Source: Phytophthora sp. 'mugwort'
Lineage: Eukaryota > Oomycota > Peronosporomycetes > Peronosporales > Peronosporaceae
Direction of reading: 5' to 3'
Assembly (NCBI GenBank): GCA_033558025.1
Contig: JAUCEF010000001.1
Coordinates: 2,232,001-2,296,000, forward strand
DNA length: 64,000 nucleotides
Shown here: in pieces, positions 1 to 9,526 of the stretch
Layout: every line of letters begins with the position of its first letter
Numbering within the stretch: position 1 is the first letter of the stretch
Translations under genes and position numbers: made by a program
Notes under the pieces: generated by a model
Seen by the model: the letters and a program-made list of their open reading frames with translations, nothing else
What the model was told of the DNA's origin: nothing
The model's database searches: none

Positions 1-1352
1 GCTAGAGAGCTGAAGTCTACGATGTTGTTCTCCGGTAGCAAGCTCGTACGGAACGCATCTGGCAGCTGCTGGGGCTGCGACTGTGTCTCGTTAGAAGCTC
101 CAGCAGACGCGTTACTGTCAAATACCGACGGCTGCGCAGGAGCAGGGACTTGAACGGAGGCTGCAAAGCTCAAACCGGCAAGATCTTGCAAAGGGTTCTG
201 ACTCTGCGGTGAGTCGAAGATCGATGGCTGCACCTCCAGGGCCGGCGGACCAGCAGTGACGGTCTGTGTTACAGGTTGCGCATCTAAGTCTACACCCAGC
301 AAGTCCACACTTGCACTGCTAACTGCAGCAGCAGCAGCCGCCTTCTTGCTACCGCGCTTCTTCGCCTTGGCGCGTTTTTTGTCCTTCTCGGAAGTTGATT
401 CATCGTCCGTGGACACAACCGACTGACGACGCGTGCGCGACTTCTTGCTAGATTTCTCCTTCTTGCTCTTCTTGGACTTGGACTTCTTGGATGTCTCCTT
501 GTCCTCTTCCGCTGGCGGAGGCGGCAGCTTGGCCGGATCGAACGAGAACGAATAGTCCGTTGACGCTTTCTTCTTGCTGTCGCCCTCGTCACTCTCACTT
601 TCCTCCGAGTAGAATCCACTATGCTTCTTGGCCTTGCTCTTCTTTTTGGCCTTGGCCTTGCTCTTGTGACGTCGCTCGTCCGCTGACTCGGTCTCCGATG
701 ACTCGGAAACAGACCTCTCGTCACTCTCGCTCTCCGATACACTATCGCTCCCGCTGCCACTCTCGCTTTGCTGCTTCTTCTTGTTCTTTTTGCTGTTTTT
801 CTTGCTCTTCTTACTCTCGCTCTTCTTCTTCACACGGCGGCTCTTACTATGGTGATGATGATCAGTCAAGCTCAAGCTCTTGGGCTCATAGTCCCCGTAG
901 GGCTTGTTCTCACCTGAAGGGTTACCCGAGTACCCCCTGTTGTATTCCCCATACGCCTTAGGTCTCTCTGTGGCGAAGTCATTCTGGTAGCCCCCCCCAG
1001 TGCCGCTGTACCCCGCATTGTACCCGCCCGAGCCGCCGCCACCGGAGTAAGACGACGAAGAGCTACGGATATCCGCCATCCAGTTAGCGCGACCATCATT
1101 GCGCGGCATCTGCGGCGCATAATGGTCCGGGATGGAGTCCGTGTTGGGCCCTCGCGCAAGTTTGCCGCCGTACTCAATGACTTTACCGCCGAGCCACTGG
1201 CCGCTCTCAAGGATCTTGCTCTTCCAGTCGCCGGCGCCCGTGTCCTGTGGCGCATTGCCACTGTACGAGCTCTGAGCGTACTGCGAGCCGAAGCGGTTGC
1301 GGTCGTGGAAGTTGCCGCTCGTGCCGCCCCCCGCCGAGTTCTGCATCCACAT
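1..1352 (-). CDS. Lys/Ser-rich low-complexity protein, C-terminus beyond the window edge
   Basis: An uninterrupted minus-strand frame runs from an ATG at 1352 off the left edge (at least 450 residues). In the visible order there is a Gly/Ser/Asn-rich head, a short ordered stretch around residues 43-65 (GDWKSKILESGQWLGGK), a Gly/Tyr-rich part with a run of four His near residue 165, a long highly charged zone of Lys, Ser and Glu repeats, and a Pro/Gln-rich tail with DLLG and FDS motifs. The upstream frame reaches a stop at 1449-1451 with no other ATG, so 1352 is the best start. The next gene starts at 1558 on the opposite strand, so the two share about 200 bp of promoter space. I do not recognise the family. 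The DLLG/FDS tail and WKSKI segment loosely recall clathrin/Arf-trafficking adaptors, which is only a guess. The charged repeats could equally suit a nuclear scaffold. Confidence 0.6.
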   Translation of the reverse strand, partial: MWMQNSAGGGTSGNFHDRNRFGSQYAQSSYSGNAPQDTGAGDWKSKILESGQWLGGKVIEYGGKLARGPNTDSIPDHYAPQMPRNDGRANWMADIRSSSSSYSGGGGSGGYNAGYSGTGGGYQNDFATERPKAYGEYNRGYSGNPSGENKPYGDYEPKSLSLTDHHHHSKSRRVKKKSESKKSKKNSKKNKKKQQSESGSGSDSVSESESDERSVSESSETESADERRHKSKAKAKKKSKAKKHSGFYSEESESDEGDSKKKASTDYSFSFDPAKLPPPPAEEDKETSKKSKSKKSKKEKSSKKSRTRRQSVVSTDDESTSEKDKKRAKAKKRGSKKAAAAAAVSSASVDLLGVDLDAQPVTQTVTAGPPALEVQPSIFDSPQSQNPLQDLAGLSFAASVQVPAPAQPSVFDSNASAGASNETQSQPQQLPDAFRTSLLPENNIVDFSSL

Positions 1353-1557
1353 TGGCGACTGGTTGATACACGAAAGCTTGAGCTGTAGGCGATGAGTGCG
1401 GAAATGAAGATTTTGTGACAGACCTCTCCCCTGATGAAAAGCATCTGATTATTTGCCAAAAATGTAGATTCGACCAATAAGAGGATTTCATTTGATTAAT
1501 GACCAATCAATATTGCACTAACTTTTGATACAACTTTTTTTGACGAGTTTTGTGATA

Positions 1558-2028
1558 ATGGACGACGACGAGCGCTGGATGGAGACCGAGGACGCGGCGG
1601 AAGAGGAGCTGCGCCTGCTGGAAGCCATGGCTAGCGCGTCCACCGCCATGCAGCAGGTCAGAGTGTGCACCGCGTGGCGATAGTTGTGTCGTTTTGTACC
1701 GTAACGTTGACAGTTTTCTCGTCTTGTGTCTTATATGACAATGCACAGTTCAATCAGGTCCTGGCCAAGCTGAACCGGCAGACCGTGGAATTGTCGAAGG
1801 AGCTGGGCACAGCGGAGCGGCAATTGGTGAGTGGAATGAGAGAGTTACGTTGTGAGAAGAGTGATATCTGACGACTCGACTTTTTATTGCCAGAATGCGC
1901 TGTACTTGCCCTTCCAGGCCGCTATTTATGAGATACAGAGCACCTCCAATGACCAGAGAAGAACGACACTGTCGGTGCCTACGGTAACCTCGGTGCCGAT
2001 GCCCGAAGTGCAACGGACAGAGCTGTGA
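1558..2028 (+). CDS. Small coiled-coil protein, 103 aa, three exons
   Basis: Exons 1558-1656, 1749-1826 and 1894-2028 join in phase 0 at both junctions with GT-AG introns of 92 and 67 nt, giving 103 residues ending at TGA 2026-2028. The N-terminus is very acidic (MDDDERWMETED), followed by a heptad-like helix through residues 15-75 rich in Leu, Gln and Glu (EEELRLLEAM, FNQVLAKLNRQ). The last 25 residues are Ser/Thr/Pro-rich and probably unstructured. No signal peptide or membrane segment is present. Size and layout resemble small helical subunits of complexes such as BLOC or DASH, but I could not match it to any one. It is divergent from the Lys/Ser-rich gene and convergent with fumarase, 199 bp away. 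The three-exon closure makes the gene itself credible; its function is unknown. Confidence 0.7.
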
Positions 2029-2227
2029 TGTGTCGTCACAGTACTCTAGCAGCGACCTCGTTATTTGCTGTAACTTTGTTTCATTTGCTTTCTTTTCTTA
2101 CACAACTCGTCACTGCGTCGGATGGTCAGCGAGCAACTCGCGAGTTTTTAGGCCGCGATCAGTCCTCGACAGCGCATTCACCGCGTCCTGGCTGCAAAGC
2201 TACGGACGCTCGGTAGCTATGAGGACC

Positions 2228-3682
2228 TTACTTAGGGCCGACCATTTCTTCGGGACGCACGAAGCGGTCGAACTCCTCGCCAGTCAGGTAGCCAAGCTTG
2301 ATAACGGTCTCGCGCAGCGTGGCGCCGTCCTTGTGTGCCGTCTTGGCCACCTTGGAGGCCTTGTCGTAGCCAATGTGCGGGTTCAGTGCCGTCACGAGCA
2401 TGAGCGAGTTTTTCATAAGCTGATCGATCTTCTCGCGGTTGGCCTCAATACCCACCACGCAGTTGTCCGTGAAGGCGCTGCAGCTGTCGCCAATGAGGCG
2501 GATCGAAGACAGCAGATTGCTGATCATTACGGGCTTGAACACGTTGAGCTCGAAATGGCCGTTGGCGCCGCCCACCGTCACGGCAACGTGGTTGCCCATG
2601 ACTTGCGCGCACACCATTGTGATGGCCTCGCACTGCGTGGGGTTCACCTTGCCAGGCATAATGGACGAGCCGGGTTCGTTGGCGGGCAGCGTGAGCTCAC
2701 CCAGCCCACTACGCGGGCCCGAACCGAGGAAGCGGATGTCATTGGCGATCTTCATGAGCGAACAGGCGATGGTGTTCATCACGCCACTGGCCTCCACCAC
2801 CGCGTCGTGAGCAGCCAGAGCCTCAAATTTGTTAGGAGCCGTGATGAACGGTAACTTGGTCTCCTCGGCAATGATCTTGGCGATCTCGGCGTCGTAGCCC
2901 TTGGACGTGTTAAGTCCCGTGCCGACAGCAGTGCCACCCAGCGCGAGCTTGCACAGGTTGGGGAGGGTGCGCTCCACACGGTCAATGGCGAGCGCGATCT
3001 GTTCACAATAGCCAGAGAATTCCTGTCCGAGCGTCAAGGGCGTAGCGTCCTGCGTGTGGGTGCGTCCGATCTTGATAATGTCGTCGAACTCCTTGACCTT
3101 GGCGGCCAAAGCGTCGTGCAGCTTATGCAGACCAGGCAGTAGTACGCGATGAACTTCCTGCACGGCGGCGATGTGCATGGCCGTGGGGAACGAGTCATTG
3201 GACGACTGGCCCATGTTAACATGGTCATTCGGATGCACAGGCGTCTTGCTGCCCAACACACCACCGGCCAGTTCAATGGCGCGGTTACTGATGACTTCAT
3301 TCGTGTTCATGTTGGACTGGGTACCCGAGCCCGTCTGGAAGACCACAAGGGGAAAGTGATCGTCCAGCTTGCCAGCGATGACATCGTCGGCCGCGGCGAT
3401 GATCTTCTCGGCCACGTCGGGGTCCAGATTGCCCTTCTCAAGGTTGTACTTGGCGGCGCACTTCTTGACGACGCCGAAGGCTTTGATCACGGGCATGGGC
3501 ATGCGCTCGCGGACGCCGCCAATGGGGAAGTTCTCGAGGCTTCGCTGTGTTTGCGCGCCCCAATACTTCGAGTCGTCCACCTTGACCTCTCCGATCGAGT
3601 CCGTCTCGACACGGAAGGTGCTGGCGGCGCGAACGGCCTTGGCCGTCATGCGGGAGGAGCGAGCCACAGCAGCGGAAAGCAT
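2228..3682 (-). CDS. fumC: Fumarate hydratase class II, mitochondrial
   Basis: Single-exon gene of 484 codons. It catalyses reversible hydration of fumarate to L-malate in the TCA cycle. The class II (iron-independent, homotetrameric) fumarase/aspartase fold is clear: the substrate-loop signature [11 protein letters not shown] near residue 340, the [10 protein letters not shown] and [13 protein letters not shown] motifs, and the catalytic-region [20 protein letters not shown]. Length matches the family (460-490). The first 23 residues ([20 protein letters not shown]) are basic, lack acidic residues and are rich in Ala/Ser, as in a mitochondrial presequence; the mature enzyme begins near [11 protein letters not shown]. 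Long antisense ORFs across this gene are shadows of its GC-rich codons. The identification is secure; mitochondrial location is inferred from the presequence. Confidence 0.97.
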   Translation of the reverse strand: MLSAAVARSSRMTAKAVRAASTFRVETDSIGEVKVDDSKYWGAQTQRSLENFPIGGVRERMPMPVIKAFGVVKKCAAKYNLEKGNLDPDVAEKIIAAADDVIAGKLDDHFPLVVFQTGSGTQSNMNTNEVISNRAIELAGGVLGSKTPVHPNDHVNMGQSSNDSFPTAMHIAAVQEVHRVLLPGLHKLHDALAAKVKEFDDIIKIGRTHTQDATPLTLGQEFSGYCEQIALAIDRVERTLPNLCKLALGGTAVGTGLNTSKGYDAEIAKIIAEETKLPFITAPNKFEALAAHDAVVEASGVMNTIACSLMKIANDIRFLGSGPRSGLGELTLPANEPGSSIMPGKVNPTQCEAITMVCAQVMGNHVAVTVGGANGHFELNVFKPVMISNLLSSIRLIGDSCSAFTDNCVVGIEANREKIDQLMKNSLMLVTALNPHIGYDKASKVAKTAHKDGATLRETVIKLGYLTGEEFDRFVRPEEMVGPK

Positions 3683-4875
3683 CTCGCCCGAGTCGGCGGT
3701 AAAACTGGTAGTGTCCGACGTGGTTGGAGGCTGAGTGGGGGGAAGCTAGCGCCAGAACGAATCCTGGCCGCAGCTTTCCAGCGACGGGGTGACGATATGT
3801 ACGTGGCTCGGCTTTGAGCTCTTGAAGGCAGGTTGCATTGTGGCGCAAACGCAAGTTTCGAGAGCTTTTTGGCGGTCCCCATCGGGAAAGATCCTGACCA
3901 GGGAAGGGGCGCGTCTCCCTGCAACGACATATAAAGGTTATTTTGTCTAGGATACAGCACAGCTTAGTAAAACATTGTACTAATTGGAGCGGCGGAAGAT
4001 GGTGAGAAAACAGGGTATTAGTTCTCGCAAGTTGTTAAAGAGGAAAAACGAGCTTTTTCTTGCACAATATTGTGGCGCTCGCACGAGTTGAAGTTGGCAG
4101 AGGCGGCCATCAGCTAATCGAACGCCTCACTGCAATCTGCTTGTTGTGAGCGCAACGGGCTTCCAGGAGTTTCAGTGTCTGCGTTCGGTGGTGATAATGG
4201 CGACGTGGTGCTATTTTTTTCTTCCCAGGCGAGGCCACAATGTGAGTGACATCAAATTGATGATCAATTGCGTTGTGGCAGAACGCGTGATCCTTGCGTA
4301 CTCGCTTCAAGACCTCGTGTCACAGTGTACGACCTAGCAGCGGATAAACTACCAAGGACACGGTGCAAATTCGTCGGCAGTCCTGGAACTCCGTCGAATT
4401 GCATGGGCATTCATACGCTGCTGGAGGGTTACAGGAGCGCAAGGACACTGTATCAATGTAGGTCACTGGCGCCGGACAAGCGTTGCTTGAGGATATGCAC
4501 GGCTAGTTAGTGTGATCTCATCAATTAAAGCTCCACAAATTCGTCCATCGACAGAAAACATCCGCCAGCGATCGACATAGACGTCGGTAGGTATATCAAG
4601 TCCCCACGTATCTCCAATTTGTTAGGCTGGAGCTATGCAGCTCTGCTAGCGGAACGTCTTGAGCAAACAAGGACGCACACGTAACAAGTCGTGAATGGCA
4701 TCTTCGCGTTGGTGGCCCTTACGTACGAGAATGATCAGCACGAAATTGATGTTCGCCTTGCGTAAGTACACGTGTACATCCATTTTCCAGACTTTTTAGT
4801 ATCGTTTTCATTTTTGACCGTTGACCACAACGGCTTTGATGTAGCAAGAAATTTGCCACCATCAAACGTAACCAA
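3683..4875. other. Gene-free stretch between fumarase and the LRR gene
   Basis: About 1.2 kb with only short, mutually overlapping ORFs (largest about 80 codons around 4268-4510), none with a recognisable motif or plausible exon structure. The part next to 3683 should hold the fumarase promoter and 5' leader. I see no tRNA, repeat or transposon signature here. Confidence 0.5.
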
Positions 4876-6596
4876 TCAGTCATGGCTTGCAAGTTGGTTG
4901 ACGAAGGCCCTTGCCTCATGATGGACGAGCGCTCGTCGACAGCACTCTTTTTCATGAATATTTATCTGCTTCGTGCGTTCTTGTCTCTCTTGCTCCAAGT
5001 CTGTGCCATGGGCCGCACGCAAATGAGCATTGAGCATGGCAACGCATTCGCTTGTTCTTGTCCGGCGATGTCTTGTTATTAATTCCAACTGTACGAGCGT
5101 GGGACTTCGCTCTGCGGCATTAATGATCTGATTCATTATGGGCATCTCACAGCTAGGAAAGCGACCGAGGAGTAGTACGCGAAGTTGTGGATGACAGGAG
5201 ACGACCGGGAGCAGCGACAATAGACCAGCGAGGGTAAACTTGTTGCCAGACTAACACAGGAACAACATCAGCTGATGCAATTTGATACTCAGAGTTGAAG
5301 GTGAGAAGGACCTACCAGATCCAGTCGATACAGACGCAGACAGCGTTGCATCATGCGTGCCAGAACGTAAACACTACGGTCGCCAAAGCTGTTGCGCTGC
5401 AAGTCAAGCGCTTCCATACGTCCGCTCCAGGCGACTCCAGAGACCAATACACCCACCATGACGTCGTCCAACCCGCAGTTTGCAAGTGAAAGGGACGTTA
5501 GTAGAGCATAATTGGCTAGCGTATAATGAAGAGCACTAACCGTGCGTAGGGTCATGACTTCCAGACCATTTTCTGGAGCCAACTGCGTTGGATTGGCAAC
5601 GGTCACTACTCGAAGAGCTGTCGTCGATACTCGAAGCAGTTCGTTCAGCGCACGAAATCCACCGTCGCCAATGTTGTTGTCCACGAGAGATAGATGACGC
5701 ACACTGCAATTCGAACGAAGAGCACGCAAGATACAGCGTATGCCCTCTTCGGGCAACGCGTTATCTTGTAATCTCAACTCCGTGACCGAGTGGGTTTTCT
5801 GCAGTGCAGCGCCGAGTAAACGCGTCTCGGCAATTGTCAAGACGATGTGCGTGAAAGTACACACCACCAGCTCCAACGACGACAATTCAACGTTCTTAAT
5901 AGTCTCGATAAGTATCGCTCTCTCGATCGCAGCTTTGTTCCTACGCAGATAAAACTCCAGCCTCGTTTGATACGCCACAGCCTCCGGATCGTCGTCGTCT
6001 TGGTTGTGAGCTACTTGAAGAGCCGTGACCGCTGTCGGACACGCATCCTTGAGGGCATCAGCCAATATGTGCAAACCCCGAGTCGATAGCTCGTTACTAC
6101 GCAAATCGAACCTCATGTCTCGGGTCTTGACAGCTCGTAGCATTGCACCGAGAGCTTCAGCTCCATCGTCGTCGATCTGGTTGTGAGCCAGACTGAGATG
6201 ACGCAGTGTCGTGTTGGTGCCAGATCGGAAGAAACCAACCCACTCTTTCAACGCCGCACTCGTTAAGCCACAGTCGTCCAACACCAGGCTCTGAACGGCA
6301 CTATTCTTTATTAATGACGTAGCTAGACAGCCTGCTCCGTGCTCACCCAGTCGGTTCCCGGACAAATCAACGTGCGTGAGGCTCGCGTTGGCCTCTAAAA
6401 AGTCTGCGAGTTGCACCGCGAGACTGGGGGTCAATCCAGAGCGACATAAACTCAATACAGATACACCGGGGGCATCTTGGGTGTGCTGCAAGACGTCAGC
6501 GAGCGATGTCGTGTCTAACTTGGCATTGACCTGTACCATATTCAGTGTCGTTTCGCGATGAAAATTTTCTGTTTCGTAATGAGTGGTGCAAAGCAT
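4876..6596 (-). CDS. Leucine-rich-repeat protein, RNI/NLR-type repeats
   Basis: Two exons, 5316-6596 and 4876-5250, with a 65-nt GT-AG intron, both in phase 0, give up to 551 residues. The junction restores a textbook repeat (LDL|SGNKFTLAG), which supports the splice. At least nine repeats of the ribonuclease-inhibitor type are visible, with the pattern LxxLxLxxNxIxDxGxxAL: LTHVDLSGNRLGEHG, LRHLSLAHNQIDDDG, VRHLSLVDNNIGDGG and MEALDLQRNSFGDRS. A charged helical tail follows after residue 500. There is no signal peptide, transmembrane helix, NB-ARC or kinase domain, so this is a stand-alone cytosolic LRR protein, perhaps a scaffold or actin/GTPase regulator. A Met at about 6539 (MVQVNAK) is an alternative start. 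It is divergent from the glycosyltransferase gene, with only 71 bp between the two predicted ATGs, so they probably share a bidirectional promoter. Confidence 0.85.
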
Positions 6597-6667
6597 ACTA
6601 GATGTCTAGTACTCACTTATTGTTGACACAAAAGATCCACGTGATAATCGTGTCAGATACCAAATCC

Positions 6668-9424
6668 ATGGCAACCCGTCAGTGCTTCACAGCACTGCTG
6701 CTCTTGAGCTTCACGCTGTTCGCTGCTGTTACCCCAGTGAGTATCGACGAGCTGTGGCAAACCGCTGATCAGTTGTGGCAGTCCAACGACTTAGACGCGG
6801 TCGTGGCCATCTTACAGCACATGGAGACTTTGCAGCCTGGATATCGACCAGTGCTTGAGGGGATTGCATCAGTTTACCAACGGCAACGAGAGTTCGACAA
6901 ATCATTGGAAGTTCTATATGCACTTTTGGCTCGAGAACCGCGCGATCGTATGGTATTGCAACGCATAGGCGAAGTCTACACGGACAAGCGGGAGATCCCC
7001 AAAGCGCTGGAATATCTCCACGCTGCTGAACAAGAGGTCGACCTGATGAATATCGACGAGGTGGACGCTTTGACGCACAGGTTGGCGGTGGCGTATCACC
7101 ATGGAAATGAGTTTAAGACGGCGGAGAAGCTTTTCCAGCGTGTGGGCGAAGGTGGACGGTCTGCGGCTTTTTACTTTGATTACGGAGTCACTTTGGAACA
7201 GCTCGGCAAGGCGCGTACGTCGCTTGAGTTGTTGTAGCAGATTGCAGGATGAGAAGACTAAACTACCTTGGTGGTTATTGTGATGACGGGTGCAGATTCT
7301 GGAGGCTGGTGACGCGTACAATGCAGCTCTTGCGATCGAACCCGCTCAGGCTCACGCGAGGATCGGCATTGCAGCGCTTCACCACCAGCACGGCGACGTT
7401 AACGAGTCGATCCCTCAGTATTTGGTACGATCTCTTCAGTTTGTCATCGGAATAATTTATTGGTGCTAACACTAAGCTACAGCAAGTGATTTTCTCGCCT
7501 GCAGCGTCCGCAACACTTAAAATTATGGCCATGGGCAACGTTGGTGCAGCGTATGAGGTTACGAAAGATATTGTGAGCGCTTTGACTTGGTATGAGCGCG
7601 CGCTGGACGCAGTAACGGCTTCTCAGGATATGATTTACCCGGATGAATATACCGCACAGATGTCACGAATGCATCTCATGGGACACGTGATTCGAGCCAA
7701 GCTTAGCGCTTGCATGTGGTCAAATGTAGAAGACGAATTTGAGTCTCTTTGGGCGATGGTAGTAGCGACTGGTACACAGTATGTGCTCGCACCGTTTGAC
7801 TCATTACTGCACGACATGTCACCACTAGACAGAAAGATGTTAGCTGTACAGTACTCAACAAAGTACATTAAAGATGGCGTCAACAGAGGAAACCACGATT
7901 TGGTCTCTCTGGTAAAGCCACATGAAGAGCAGCTGAAGAGCCTAAATATTGGGTATCTGTCGTATGACTTTTCGGATCACCCGACAATGCATTTAATGGA
8001 GGGGATCTTTTCAACTAGAGATCGTGGTTTGATCAAGGCGATAGCTTTCGGATATGGGCGAGACGATGGTAGTGCGTTCCGTCAGCGAGTTATTGACAAC
8101 GTCGATGAATTCTTTGATTTGTCAGCAGCCTCGTTTGAGGAGAGCGCGGCGCTGATCCGTGACAAGCAGATTCACATTATCATGGATGCCCAAGGTCACA
8201 CACGGGGAGGGCGTATGCAGATTGTGGCGGCGCGACCAGCACCAATTGTGGTCAATTATCTCGTGTACCCCGGCACCTCCGGTGCACCGTTTGTGGATTA
8301 TGTGATCGTTGACAAATTTGTGGCGCCACCAGCCGAATTGGCAGCAGCGTTTACTGAGAAACTTGTTGTGTTGCCAAACTGTTACCAAGTCAACTACTAT
8401 GACCAGGTCCTCGCTTCGTCTGAAGGAATATCACGGCGTTCAGATTTGTGGAAAGTTGACAGAGCAGAAGACGAGCAAAGCAGTGACGACGGATTCGTTT
8501 TTGTCAATTTCAACAAGATTGACAAGCTAAGGGCGGCAGTATTTTGCACGTGGATGGCCATATTACGTCGTGTGCCCGGGAGCACATTGCTATTACTAGA
8601 CCCGGGGAGAAATCTACCAGAAGAGGATGTTGCTGAATCCGTCACGAGTCGGGAGATTAAGAAAAACTTGTGGAAAGAGGCCCAGGCTCAAGGAATTTTA
8701 CGAGGAAGAATCCGATTTGTGTCCAGGTAAGGCACACATAAACAAAAAAGTTTATGGAAAGCAACGATGATCTTCTAATAATCTGTTGGCTGTACAGGAT
8801 TCCAAAGGTTGAGCACCTTCAACGTCACCGCTTTGGTGGACTTTTTCTCGATACGTTTATTGTGAGTTGGTCGGATATCTTTTCGTCTCTTCGTTGGAAA
8901 TAACGTGAGTGTATTCGTGTCCGTGTAGTATGGCGCACATTCGACTGCGACCGACGCGCTTTACGCAGGACTCCCAGTCATCACTTTCGCAGGCGACTCC
9001 TTCGCAAGGTACATGGTTTGGTGGTAGTTTTTAAAGTATTTGGTTCTGACTGTAAATTGTTTAAACCAAATATTGTTAGTCGTGTGGGTGTCTCGCTGTT
9101 AGAAAACCGAGGCTTGGGGGATTTAATCACGTTCAGTGTCAAGGAATATGAAGATCTGGCAGGTAAACAGCTAAGGTCCTAATGGAATGATGCAGTGTTG
9201 GATGATCTGACTTGTTTTTGATGATGTTCTTGTCGTGACAAGTGTATCTCGCCAAAACTCCCTCCGTTCTTTCGCGTTTGCGGCAACGACTTCGAAGCGA
9301 CAAAATGGAGTTCGAGCAACCTCTTTTCCGCACAAAGCTACACACACAAGACTTGGAAGCAAGTCAGCGTCTGATGTACGACGTCTATGCTCTTACTAGC
9401 CGAGCTTTTCATCTGGTGGTTTGA
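6668..9424 (+). CDS. TPR plus GT41 O-GlcNAc-transferase-like glycosyltransferase with N-terminal signal-like segment
   Basis: Exons 6668-7210, 7296-7424, 7483-8726, 8798-8861, 8929-9008, 9080-9162 and 9243-9424 give 774 residues with closed phases. Residues 1-20 hold a basic start then LLLLSFTLFAAV, resembling a signal peptide. TPR helices follow to about residue 300 (YGVTLEQLGK joins AYNAALAIEPAQAHARIG across intron 1 at exact TPR spacing). The catalytic region (about 370-770) has GT41 motifs: GYLSYDFSDHPTMHLMEG, MDAQGHTRGGRMQI, NYLVYPGTSGAPF, VNFNKIDKL and the UDP-binding-type AHSTATDALYAGLPVITFAGDSF. GT41 enzymes transfer GlcNAc or fucose to Ser/Thr of nuclear and cytosolic proteins (OGT, SEC, SPY). 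Which sugar this one uses cannot be told. An upstream in-frame ATG at 6602 would bury the hydrophobic segment 22 residues in. Intron 1 appears to use a GC donor. Confidence 0.88.
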
Positions 9425-9526
9425 GGAATGGATGGCACAGTCTGGAGCTATGTTAATCTAAGCGTAGCTTTAACTTATACGTGGGCGTCCTGATTGCTGT
9501 TTTTGTCTCGATTCCTGTTGGATCAC

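Noticed and set aside
290..961. Arg-rich minus ORF and Ser-rich plus ORF at the left end
   Set aside because: Other frames of the Lys/Ser-rich gene; repetitive codons keep several frames open.
2030..3817. Long plus-strand ORFs opposite fumarase (up to 274 codons)
   Set aside because: Antisense shadows of a GC-rich conserved gene; no domain, no splice structure.
4110..4510. Short ORFs in the gap before the LRR gene
   Set aside because: No motif, inconsistent frames, no convincing splice sites.
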